Source: Acidobacterium capsulatum ATCC 51196 (lineage in GTDB: Bacteria; Acidobacteriota; Terriglobia; Terriglobales; Acidobacteriaceae). From it: a stretch of 64,000 nt of DNA. The translations under genes were made by a program, and so were the position numbers. The notes under the pieces are model-generated. The model did not search any database. It was given only the letters and a program-made list of their open reading frames with translations, and had not been told where the DNA came from. The stretch covers positions 868,001 to 932,000 of the forward strand of contig NC_012483.1 in assembly GCF_000022565.1 (NCBI RefSeq), written 5' to 3'. Of this stretch, positions 26,165-33,814 are shown piece by piece (within the stretch, counting starts at the first letter, position 1; every line of letters begins with the position of its first letter).

Positions 26165-27723
26165 GTTTCGATCCACGCGTCCGCGAGGGGCGCGACGGCG
26201 GCTGGCAGCGATGGCCGAGTTATTGTTGTTCGTGTTTCAATCCACGCGCCCGCGAGGGGCGCGACGGTTTCGATGCCCTATTTGCTGCGATGGGGAGATG
26301 GTTTCAATCCACGCGCCCGCGAGGGGCGCGACCGTGCCACTGAGATCGAGAGAGCCTTCCACGCTCAGTTTCAATCCACGCGCCCGCGAGGGGCGCGACG
26401 TGTCAGTGTAGCCGCTGCCGCCGTTGGTGATCGAGTTTCAATCCACGCGCCCGCGAGGGGCGCGACAAAATGCGGCTGAACGTTCTCGAGGCCAACAGCG
26501 GTTTCAATCCACGCGCCCGCGAGGGGCGCGACGTTGGTCGCTGCTCCGGTTGGCGATGAAGTGTTGGTTTCAATCCACGCGCCCGCGAGGGGCGCGACAT
26601 GGATGTAGATGTCCGAAGCATTCGCACAAGTGGTTTCAATCCACGCGCCCGCGAGGGGCGCGACGGGTGTCAGCGGCGAAGTTGAGACCATCGGCCGTGT
26701 TTCAATCCACGCGCCCGCGAGGGGCGCGACGGCGGTTTGGCCGATCTGCGCATTGGCCGGCAAGTTTCAATCCACGCGCCCGCGAGGGGCGCGACGAAAC
26801 AGTCGGGTTCGAAGTGCATGCGCCATTCGTGTTTCAATCCACGCGCCCGCGAGGGGCGCGACCGTGATGGATCAAAGTCCCCACGCGCTACGCGAGTTTC
26901 AATCCACGCGCCCGCGAGGGGCGCGACTGCGCTGAACTGCTGAGTCCCGGACGCCAAGATCGTTTCAATCCACGCGCCCGCGAGGGGCGCGACCAACCCT
27001 GTAAGGATGTTTAACGTCATCGAAATAGTTTCAATCCACGCGCCCGCGAGGGGCGCGACGGTATTCGACGAGGGCAGAAGCCTGGCTCACTCCGGTTTCA
27101 ATCCACGCGCCCGCGAGGGGCGCGACGACAAGCTGCTGGTGGTACTGTGAGGGGTTTCATCGTTTCAATCCACGCGCCCGCGAGGGGCGCGACCAGATAA
27201 AATCGTCGTCGCCCCGAGGCACACGCGTTTCAATCCACGCGCCCGCGAGGGGCGCGACTGTGGTCCAGCTGTTGCCGGAGCCGTCCTGGAAGTTTCAATC
27301 CACGCGCCCGCGAGGGGCGCGACGTTGCCGGTGTGGCTGAATTTGATTGGTTCAGGAGGTTTCAATCCACGCGCCCGCGAGGGGCGCGACGTTCGGGTCC
27401 TCCACAACCTTGATGCCATCGGCCAGTTTCAATCCACGCGCCCGCGAGGGGCGCGACGTGTGTTGATCGGCTGGCTGCCTTCCCCGGCGGTTGTTTCAAT
27501 CCACGCGCCCGCGAGGGGCGCGACGTGTGTTGATCGGCTGGCTGCCTTCCCCGGCGGTTGTTTCAATCCACGCGCCCGCGAGGGGCGCGACGTGTGTTGA
27601 TCGGCTGGCTGCCTTCCCCGGCGGTTGTTTCAATCCACGCGCCCGCGAGGGGCGCGACTGTGGCTACCAGGCTCACAGCCGTGTGGCGGTTGTTTCAATC
27701 CACGCGCCCGCGAGGGGCGCGAC
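26165..27723 (-). CRISPR. type I-C CRISPR array, 24 repeats and 23 spacers
   Basis: A 32-bp repeat is present 24 times. In crRNA sense (minus strand) it begins GTCGCGCCCC and ends CGTGGATTGAAAC, with a 7-bp stem CGCGCCC/GGGCGCG and 5-nt loop, as in type I-C. Spacers are about 33-37 bp. The repeat at 26165-26196 has two changes, marking the leader-distal end; the leader-proximal repeat is 27692-27723 next to cas2. Spacers at 27458-27492, 27525-27559 and 27592-27626 are identical. The region before the array (25878-26164) shows no gene. Confidence 0.98.
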
Positions 27724-27883
27724 GGCTCCTGTGCTAACTGATGGCAAGCAAAGGAGCTTACATGCTCATTATCGCGTATCGGCAATAGGTGGTGTCGAGG
27801 TGTGCGCGGCATCTGTGACTTCCTGGGGAATTCCGACATTGCCTGTCATGCGTGCCGGAGGTACGCGATATGGAAAATGCAGG
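27724..27883 (-). promoter_or_regulatory. CRISPR leader
   Basis: The 160 bp between the cas2 stop and the first repeat hold no gene. Position next to cas2 and repeat polarity make it the leader from which the array is transcribed. GCTCCT (27725-27730) and AGGAGC (27752-27757) form an inverted repeat close to the integration boundary. Confidence 0.75.
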
Positions 27884-28177
27884 CTAGAGGATCAGCGGGC
27901 CCTGGGGGTCGAGAACTGACTTGACGCCCAGATGCTCCACTCGTCCCTTCCACCGCTCGCCAAGGAAATAGATGCGCACACTGTCCTCACCAGCGTCCAT
28001 GATATCGACCAGACGTTTGCGCAGCATGAGGAAGTTTTCGCTGCTTACCCAGCATTCGAATACGGAGTTCTGAACGCGCTGACCATAGTCTTCGCAGGCT
28101 CGGGCTACCTGGCGAAGCCGACGCCTCCCTTCCGGGGTTCTAGTGCATACATCGTAGCTTACGATTGCGAGGAACAA
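27884..28177 (-). CDS. cas2: CRISPR-associated endonuclease Cas2
   Basis: A 97-residue Cas2 with N-terminal FLAIVSYDVCTRTPEGRRRL (first beta-strand and conserved Asp) and FECWVSSENF, as in type I-C Cas2. It forms the adaptation complex with Cas1. It lies 33 bp downstream of cas1 and directly before the leader. Confidence 0.96.
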   Translation of the reverse strand: MFLAIVSYDVCTRTPEGRRRLRQVARACEDYGQRVQNSVFECWVSSENFLMLRKRLVDIMDAGEDSVRIYFLGERWKGRVEHLGVKSVLDPQGPLIL

Positions 28178-28210
28178 CTCTATATCTCCTACGTTCGTGC
28201 TTCGTCGCTG

Positions 28211-29242
28211 TTACTTCCACAACATGGGTGGATAGCCATCAAGATCGCCGCGAAGATACCGGGCCAGCAGAAGACTTTGTACGTACGGCAAGAGTCCTAT
28301 CGGAACAACTTCGTTCAGAAACGGGTGCCGAATCTCTTCGGTCTTTCTCGATTGCCACTCTGCAAGGACCGCTTTCCGGGTAGCATCTGCCATTGTTATG
28401 CCGCCTGTATCGCCACGTTCAAACCCGGAGGATCGCACCTGTCTGCGGTTGATGAGGCTGAGGGCAACGCGGTCTGCAACAGGAGCGCGGAGCTCCTCCA
28501 TCAAGTCAAGCGCGAGGCTTGCGCGTCCCGGTCTGTCACGATGAAGGAAGCCTACCTGTGGATCCAGCCCAACGGTCTCCAAGGCTGCCGCTACATCGCT
28601 CGCCAGCAGAGCATAAAGAAACGAAAGCAGCGCATTTACATTATCGAGCGGAGGACGGCGGCTGCGGCCCGTAAAGCGAAATGCGTCCGAAGGATCGGCT
28701 ATGAGCGCGTCGAAGGCGCCGAAGTAAATTGCGGCCGCATCTCCTTCAAAGCCGCGGAGCGTATCCAGGTCGTCCGCCCGGGCCAGATCAGGCATCAACC
28801 GGGCGAGACGCAAGGCGGCGTGTTCGAGTCTCTCCCGGGCGACTTCCGATTCGCTCTCCCGGGCACCGCGCTGTAGCACGGTTCGAGCATTGCTTACCTT
28901 CCCAATCAGGATGGAACGTGCGATCCGTGCAGATGCACTCATGTCATCCGCCGTACGGAATTGCGTCCGCCGGAGCAGAACGTTTCCCTGGGTGCGTCCC
29001 TGCATGCGCGCTATGAAGCGGCCATGTTCTGTAAGGTGTACAAGCGACACGCCGTTCTCTGATGCCAACTGAAGAACAAAAGGACTGCAGGTCACAACCC
29101 CGAAGCACACAATCGAGTTCAGCGTGTGGATGGGTACACGCGCCCGGACCTCGCGCTCTACAGAGATCGACACGGTGAGCCCATCGCGGGAGAGATATGA
29201 CCCTTGCGTGGTAACGAACAATGTATTGAGTAACGGCCTCAT
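28211..29242 (-). CDS. cas1: CRISPR-associated endonuclease Cas1 (type I-C)
   Basis: A 343-residue Cas1, the integrase of spacer acquisition. Metal-binding residues are E166 (RGFEGDAAAIYF), H234 (VGFLHRDRPGR) and E249 (ALDLMEELR). The N-terminal beta domain starts MRPLLNTLFVTTQGSYLSRD, typical of subtype I-C. Its start overlaps the cas4 stop by 4 bp. Confidence 0.97.
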   Translation of the reverse strand: MRPLLNTLFVTTQGSYLSRDGLTVSISVEREVRARVPIHTLNSIVCFGVVTCSPFVLQLASENGVSLVHLTEHGRFIARMQGRTQGNVLLRRTQFRTADDMSASARIARSILIGKVSNARTVLQRGARESESEVARERLEHAALRLARLMPDLARADDLDTLRGFEGDAAAIYFGAFDALIADPSDAFRFTGRSRRPPLDNVNALLSFLYALLASDVAAALETVGLDPQVGFLHRDRPGRASLALDLMEELRAPVADRVALSLINRRQVRSSGFERGDTGGITMADATRKAVLAEWQSRKTEEIRHPFLNEVVPIGLLPYVQSLLLARYLRGDLDGYPPMLWK

Positions 29243-29940
29243 ATGGTGTGTTCCTTTATGGCACGTTGCAGGTATCTGGCCACGGGCTCAGTCTGCGGAT
29301 TGCCCATCTTCAGTCCGGGCAAACACGTATCCATCAGGGAGCATTTCCTGCAGGCCGGCTTAGGCACGGCGGAAGGCGTTTTGCCGCCTCGCCGCATGGA
29401 ATGCATACGGGCTGCAAGCCGCTCCACCTCACGCCGCACGGCCGCCGGGAAGATGACAGCTTCACGCCGGCGCGTACTCACGTCGAAGATGGCACCTTCT
29501 ATGACCGAGGTTGAAAGCATTTCTTCCAGGCACATGGCCTGTGCGCAAAGCTGAAGGCGGTAAGCGATGCTGCCTGCCTTGTCGCGGCTGCGCTTGAACT
29601 CCACCGGAACCGGCTGCCATCGGCCTGCGTGCCCGTCGAGGGAAATTGCGTTCGGCTGCGTGGATGGATGAAATTCCACGACATCGCTTTGCCCGGAGAG
29701 GCCGAGGCGAAGCGAGCGTAGGGGAAGCGTGCGACGGATCAGCAGATCGGGGCGGCTCTCCGGAATTCCGCTATGGGCGCGCTCATGGCCCTGCTCGCCT
29801 TCGACGGTATAGCGGTTCTCTGCCCACTGCTGCTCCACGTGAACGAGCGCCCACCGCCGCTCGCAGAAGGCCATGTGAGCCAATCCTGAGAGCGGCAGCA
29901 GGTCGTCCTCGTCGTATAGGCTGTCCGGGGTAGTAGCCAC
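29239..29940 (-). CDS. cas4: CRISPR-associated exonuclease Cas4
   Basis: A 233-residue Cas4, used in type I-C for PAM-aware prespacer trimming. A cysteine in AHMAFCERRWALVH near the N-terminus and the C-terminal cluster PKPACRKCSLMDTCLP provide the four Fe-S ligands. The RecB-like nuclease core shows GQSDVVEF and VPVEFKRS, with a conserved QLCAQAMCLEEM helix. It overlaps cas1 by 4 bp and lies 6 bp after cas7. Confidence 0.95.
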   Translation of the reverse strand: MATTPDSLYDEDDLLPLSGLAHMAFCERRWALVHVEQQWAENRYTVEGEQGHERAHSGIPESRPDLLIRRTLPLRSLRLGLSGQSDVVEFHPSTQPNAISLDGHAGRWQPVPVEFKRSRDKAGSIAYRLQLCAQAMCLEEMLSTSVIEGAIFDVSTRRREAVIFPAAVRREVERLAARMHSMRRGGKTPSAVPKPACRKCSLMDTCLPGLKMGNPQTEPVARYLQRAIKEHTI

Positions 29941-29946
29941 GAAGCC

Positions 29947-30858
29947 CTACACGCGCCGCAACGGGTATAGGACTTCCACATTGTGGCCCGCGAGTGCTCC
30001 CGCGGGAGGCGTGGTGAGGTCGTAATCCTCAAAGCTGCGCGGGACAGTAACGCCGTCCTTCTTTCTTGTGGAAACCCTTTCGAACAGATGCTGTGCGGGA
30101 GCCTCCCCGAGCCGTGACGCATGCTTGAACACAATCAGTTCGCGCGGGCTCATCAGGCCGCGTGCCGCGGAGTGGTCGAGATCGAACATGCCGCCGAGCG
30201 CCTTCCACAGTAGAGCAAGATCGTCTTCCGTAAAGCCGGTTCCCTTTGCCTTTGCAGGGTCCGGACCTATGTCAGCAAACACCGGATTGATGAAGCCGTG
30301 CATGCGGTAAAGACCGTAGGCGAGGGTGTGCTTCTTGCCGAAGGTGCCGTTGCTGTTCTTGATATCCTTTTCGCCTGTGAATGCCTGGCGGGAGATGGTG
30401 TGCTCCGTGGTGAAAACCGGATCGACCGAACGTGCGAAGGTGAACTGGACGGGTCCGCGCACCTGACCACAGTTGAAGTCCGTGGTGGACATCACCGCGC
30501 CAAATGCACGGATGTCGAAAAAGTTCTGGCACATCCAGGCGCGAGCCTGCCCGATGTTCGAGGAGCTCTTATCTTTGCTGTCGAGCTTCAGGTGATCGTA
30601 GGGCATCCGCTGCCGACTTTCCAGCGTGTTCCCAGACAGGACAAAAATGTCGAACCCATGCTCCTGGGCGCCATCCTTCTGTTTTGAATGAAAGACGTAG
30701 TCACGTACCTTGCGCTTCAGGCACACGTCGGAGACGAGTCCCTCGTTGGTTTCGGGATCGGTGCGAGGCTGGTTGTCTGCATCCGGATCGCCGTTCGGGT
30801 TTCCGTCAAGGCAGTCGAAGTAGTACACGAAATCGTAGCGGTTTTGTAGAGTGCTCAC
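29947..30858 (-). CDS. cas7c: Cascade backbone protein Cas7c (Csd2)
   Basis: A 303-residue Cas7 of subtype I-C, forming the crRNA-binding filament of Cascade. It begins STLQNRYDFVYYFDCLDGNP, followed by NGDPDADNQPRTDPETNEGL, the Csd2/Csh2 signature. FNCGQVRGPVQFTFARSVDP is also typical. It overlaps cas8c by 4 bp. Confidence 0.95.
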   Translation of the reverse strand: MSTLQNRYDFVYYFDCLDGNPNGDPDADNQPRTDPETNEGLVSDVCLKRKVRDYVFHSKQKDGAQEHGFDIFVLSGNTLESRQRMPYDHLKLDSKDKSSSNIGQARAWMCQNFFDIRAFGAVMSTTDFNCGQVRGPVQFTFARSVDPVFTTEHTISRQAFTGEKDIKNSNGTFGKKHTLAYGLYRMHGFINPVFADIGPDPAKAKGTGFTEDDLALLWKALGGMFDLDHSAARGLMSPRELIVFKHASRLGEAPAQHLFERVSTRKKDGVTVPRSFEDYDLTTPPAGALAGHNVEVLYPLRRV

Positions 30859-32711
30859 TGGTTCTCCTCATCGGTGGAGTTCGAATTGGCTTGAAGTTTG
30901 GTGGAGATACTTTCTGCTTTACGAGCGCGAAAACGGGGGGCCTTCTCGTGATAAAAGCCCAGCGCAAATCGGGCCTTGTCGTGCAAATCGAACTGCACGG
31001 GAGGTTCCCCTCCGAGATGCTCTTCCAATTCACAGATCCTGCGAGTGAAATAATCGCAGTAGCTTGTGCCGGATTTTGCATCCAGCTTGCGGAGTTTGCT
31101 GAGGTGCTTCCTTCCAAGGTCAAAGACCTTCGCAACCCCGATCGCCGGCGAGTTCATCATCAGCGTGTAATAGCGGTCTGCGACCGTGGCATTCGGCTGG
31201 GCTTCCTCTGCGGCATCAAAGGTGCGCCACTGCAGGCTATCGTGCAGTGCCAGCAACCTTCCGCAAACATACGCAGGGTGCTGAGGCGGTTCGGTCTCAT
31301 CAAGAGCGGCAGGCATAGGTTCTCCTTTTCCGGTGGTAGCGTGAAGATCGTTGAGGCATAGACGGAGCAGTCCGAGTGCGGCGATATCTCTGCGCTTTTC
31401 CTTGTCTGCTCTCATGCGGGCGAGCACATCCGACACGATGCGGTAACCCAACGGACTGCATCGGCCCTCTAGCGCGCGCCTGCGAAGCGCAACGGTGCGG
31501 CTTGCGGGCGGCCTGCCCTCGCGGTCAAGTGCATGAAGCAGTTTCCAGAAGGGCTCTGCGCGAGGCGGCTTGTCTTTTTCCAGCGGCTGCATTTTGAGCT
31601 GTTCCCAGAAGCCGAGGAGCGACTCCAATGCATCTTCCAGGGGCATGCTGGACCAGGAGCGTAGCACAAGGCGGCTGCCCGTGGCCGACACCGCAGCCAT
31701 GTAGAGTTCATTTCGCTCTTCCTGGCGCATCCAGGCACCGTTCTTCAGACCGATGATGGCACGCGCTTTATCGAGTAGAACGTCTGATGGCGGCTCTTCG
31801 AGCAGCGAGTTGTAATCGATGTCCACGTCGCGCTTGAGCCAGAAAAGGAAGGCAACGCCGTCGAAATCCTTGCGGTTTTGGCTGCCCGGTTTCAAGAGAT
31901 CGTTAAGGGCGAGCACATAGGCCATGGCACGATCTGACGAAACAGGACTGTTGGCGTTCTGCTCCCATCCGTATGAGCGGAATGCGGGTTTATCGAAGGA
32001 CATGAGGGACACGCCCGCTGGCTGACCACCGAGCGCTGACGTGCCTTTGATCTTTGCGTGCGTCGACGGAATCGGCCCTACGACTCCGGATATCAGACAT
32101 TCGGCAGTCTGTCCGGCTCCGCGCTCTGCCGTGCTCGCTTCGTAATGCTGCCTCCACCACGCACGAACTTCGTCGCGCTCCGTCACGGGCTGGCCGAAGA
32201 CGAACAGGGCAACGTTGGAACCGGGAGTGACCTTCGCCAGCGCTTCTCGCGCACGCTCTACCTGCTCCGGCTGGTCGTAGAACTGGGCACAGATTTCCAG
32301 TGCGCGGTCCCTGGTCTCTTTGGCGACACGACGAAGCAGTTCTACAAAAGCTTCGTGCCGGTCGCGGTGATTCTCAAGTTCGCTTGCCTTCGTCCACGGA
32401 CCCGGCCCCAGCACATACTTGATGTCGTCGGAGCCGAGCAGCGGATGGAGTCCCGAATTTCGATTCGCCGGAGAGCGGGGAACCGACAAGAGCTCGGGCT
32501 GGAGGCGTGTTTTCGGCGGCTTATCCGCTGAACCCTTCTTTTGCTTTGGTGATGCAACTGGCACCTCCGTGAATCGCGGAATCACACCCAGGAAGCTTCC
32601 ATCCTTCCCGATCTGCAGAAAGTACTGCACAGGGCGCTCTTCGAACGCCACGTCGTCTAACTGCTTCCGAAGGTGCGTGTCAGCATATCCGGCTAGCGCT
32701 TGTACGAACAT
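30855..32711 (-). CDS. cas8c: Cascade large subunit Cas8c (Csd1)
   Basis: A 618-residue Csd1 protein, the large subunit of type I-C Cascade. In this subtype an internal start in cas8c usually also yields the small subunit Cas11c; that start was not located here. Family-like stretches are SFDKPAFRSYGWEQNANSPV, DGVAFLFWLKRDVDID and RRICELEEHLGG near the end. It overlaps cas5c by 19 bp and cas7c by 4 bp, so the effector genes are tightly coupled. Confidence 0.93.
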   Translation of the reverse strand: MFVQALAGYADTHLRKQLDDVAFEERPVQYFLQIGKDGSFLGVIPRFTEVPVASPKQKKGSADKPPKTRLQPELLSVPRSPANRNSGLHPLLGSDDIKYVLGPGPWTKASELENHRDRHEAFVELLRRVAKETRDRALEICAQFYDQPEQVERAREALAKVTPGSNVALFVFGQPVTERDEVRAWWRQHYEASTAERGAGQTAECLISGVVGPIPSTHAKIKGTSALGGQPAGVSLMSFDKPAFRSYGWEQNANSPVSSDRAMAYVLALNDLLKPGSQNRKDFDGVAFLFWLKRDVDIDYNSLLEEPPSDVLLDKARAIIGLKNGAWMRQEERNELYMAAVSATGSRLVLRSWSSMPLEDALESLLGFWEQLKMQPLEKDKPPRAEPFWKLLHALDREGRPPASRTVALRRRALEGRCSPLGYRIVSDVLARMRADKEKRRDIAALGLLRLCLNDLHATTGKGEPMPAALDETEPPQHPAYVCGRLLALHDSLQWRTFDAAEEAQPNATVADRYYTLMMNSPAIGVAKVFDLGRKHLSKLRKLDAKSGTSYCDYFTRRICELEEHLGGEPPVQFDLHDKARFALGFYHEKAPRFRARKAESISTKLQANSNSTDEENQ

Positions 32712-33418
32712 GCGAGCACCTCCGATCGCACCGACTCGTCGAGTAGAACCGTCTTTGGATCGGTAAGCATCTCACCGTCCACAAGCTTTGCCTCAAAGAA
32801 ATGCGGGCGGCGGCCGTGGGGTGTCTGCGCAATGTCATACAGCATGCGGCCAAGGTTCTCCGTAACCGGCAGGGGAACATCCGTCTCATTTGCAAGTCGA
32901 AAATCTGCGGCAAACTCTCGGCAGCCCAGGTAAGGACGCGAAAAGCACTGCCCTTTCGCAGCCCGCCGCTCAAACATCTCCACGTATTTTTTCGGAGTGT
33001 TTTCGCCACCGTTGCTGTCGAACACGTGAGGGTATGCCTCTATCACGTACGCTACATTCTTGAGTCCGGTCGTCATGCGAGGTGTGCCATCCGTCCCCTG
33101 TCCCGCACCGGCGGCAAGGGGCTGATAGGCGGCCGGCTCACGCATCCATTGCCGGACCGTTCCGGGTGCGATCGTGCTCTGCACCTCGTTCCGCTTTAGA
33201 GGAATGGTCGCGGGGAGCCCAGCGGTTCCGCGTGGATGCCGCACCAGCATGATGCGTGTCACGATCCAACGAAACTCCGGCTTCCAGAGAATGGCGTCGA
33301 GAATGTTCCGAGCCGCGGACGGTGTTGGTAGTGGGTAGGAGTATCGCTCCACCTTCGAAGCAGGCGAGGTGAAGCAGGCGAAGTCTCCAGAGACGTGAAG
33401 ACGAACCGCAAGCGACAT
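32693..33418 (-). CDS. cas5c: Cas5c (Cas5d), crRNA-processing Cascade subunit
   Basis: A 241-residue Cas5 of subtype I-C, which replaces Cas6 as the pre-crRNA endonuclease and caps the 5' handle. It starts SLAVRLHVSGDFACFTSPAS, then YPLPTPSAARNILDAILWKP, the conserved Cas5d N-terminus. CFSRPYLGCREFAADF is another family motif. It lies 30 bp downstream of a 66-codon ORF and is the first effector gene after cas3. Confidence 0.95.
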   Translation of the reverse strand: MSLAVRLHVSGDFACFTSPASKVERYSYPLPTPSAARNILDAILWKPEFRWIVTRIMLVRHPRGTAGLPATIPLKRNEVQSTIAPGTVRQWMREPAAYQPLAAGAGQGTDGTPRMTTGLKNVAYVIEAYPHVFDSNGGENTPKKYVEMFERRAAKGQCFSRPYLGCREFAADFRLANETDVPLPVTENLGRMLYDIAQTPHGRRPHFFEAKLVDGEMLTDPKTVLLDESVRSEVLACSYKR

Positions 33419-33448
33419 AGCTAACTCACTTTCTGGGGTGCGATGAGA

Positions 33449-33649
33449 TTAGTTCTTTCTCAGGCGGAAGCCAATTTCGGGACGGTCGGCGGGATCAGAG
33501 CCGTCAACAGGTGCCTTTCCATTTGGCGGCGACGACGGCGGCGCCTCCATCTCAACTTCGATGGACACGGTGTCTACCGTGATCATCAGGACCTGGTCCT
33601 TGCTGATGGGGATTGCGGCTGTGCAGTGGCGTTCGTCTCGGCGTGTCAT
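33449..33649 (-). CDS. 66-residue ORF between cas3 and cas5c, unknown
   Basis: A small ORF starting MTRRDERHCTAAIPISKDQV, with a beta-like segment (VLMITVDTVSIEVEME) and a Pro- and Asp-rich tail ending FRLRKN. GGGAGG lies 4 bp before its ATG, so translation is plausible. It does not match any Cas protein I know. It faces away from a degenerate CRISPR repeat (33729-33761) across a roughly 80-bp gap. It could be a small accessory protein, an anti-toxin-like partner, or a chance ORF. Confidence 0.55.
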   Translation of the reverse strand: MTRRDERHCTAAIPISKDQVLMITVDTVSIEVEMEAPPSSPPNGKAPVDGSDPADRPEIGFRLRKN

Positions 33650-33729
33650 GATGCCTCCCTGCGTCTCATAAGAAGACGTTCAAATGTCCCATAGTATCCA
33701 GTTCCGGGGAGGTCTATCCTATTCCTGGT

Positions 33730-33761
33730 GATCACCCCCTCACGGGCGTGTGGACTGAAAC
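33730..33761 (+). ncRNA. orphan CRISPR-repeat-like element (CreA/CreR-like candidate)
   Basis: On the plus strand, opposite to the cas operon, these 32 bp match the array repeat at 24 of 32 positions and at 23 of the last 26, ending GTGTGGACTGAAAC. The stem is kept as CACCCC paired with GGG(C)GTG, with one bulged C and a 5-nt loop. After about 28 bp a second hairpin of 7-bp stem and 5-nt loop follows at 33790-33808. This resembles a mini-CRISPR of degenerate repeat, pseudo-spacer and second repeat. No promoter was identified. Confidence 0.6.
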
Positions 33762-33789
33762 TTCTTTCGCGAGGCTTGTGACTCGAGGA

Positions 33790-33808
33790 CTGCCCCTTTG
33801 CGGGGCAG
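33790..33808. other. hairpin after orphan repeat (possible second pseudo-repeat or cas3 terminator)
   Basis: CTGCCCC (33790-33796) pairs with GGGGCAG (33802-33808) around TTTGC. The 7-bp stem and 5-nt loop copy the geometry of the CRISPR repeat stem. It also lies just after the cas3 stop, but no T-run follows on either strand, which weakens a terminator reading. Confidence 0.5.
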
Positions 33809-33814
33809 ATCTCG

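Noticed and set aside
26371-27600. Several ORFs with repeated RPSRARGLK or STRPRGARR peptides
   Set aside because: They are translations of the CRISPR repeats and spacers.
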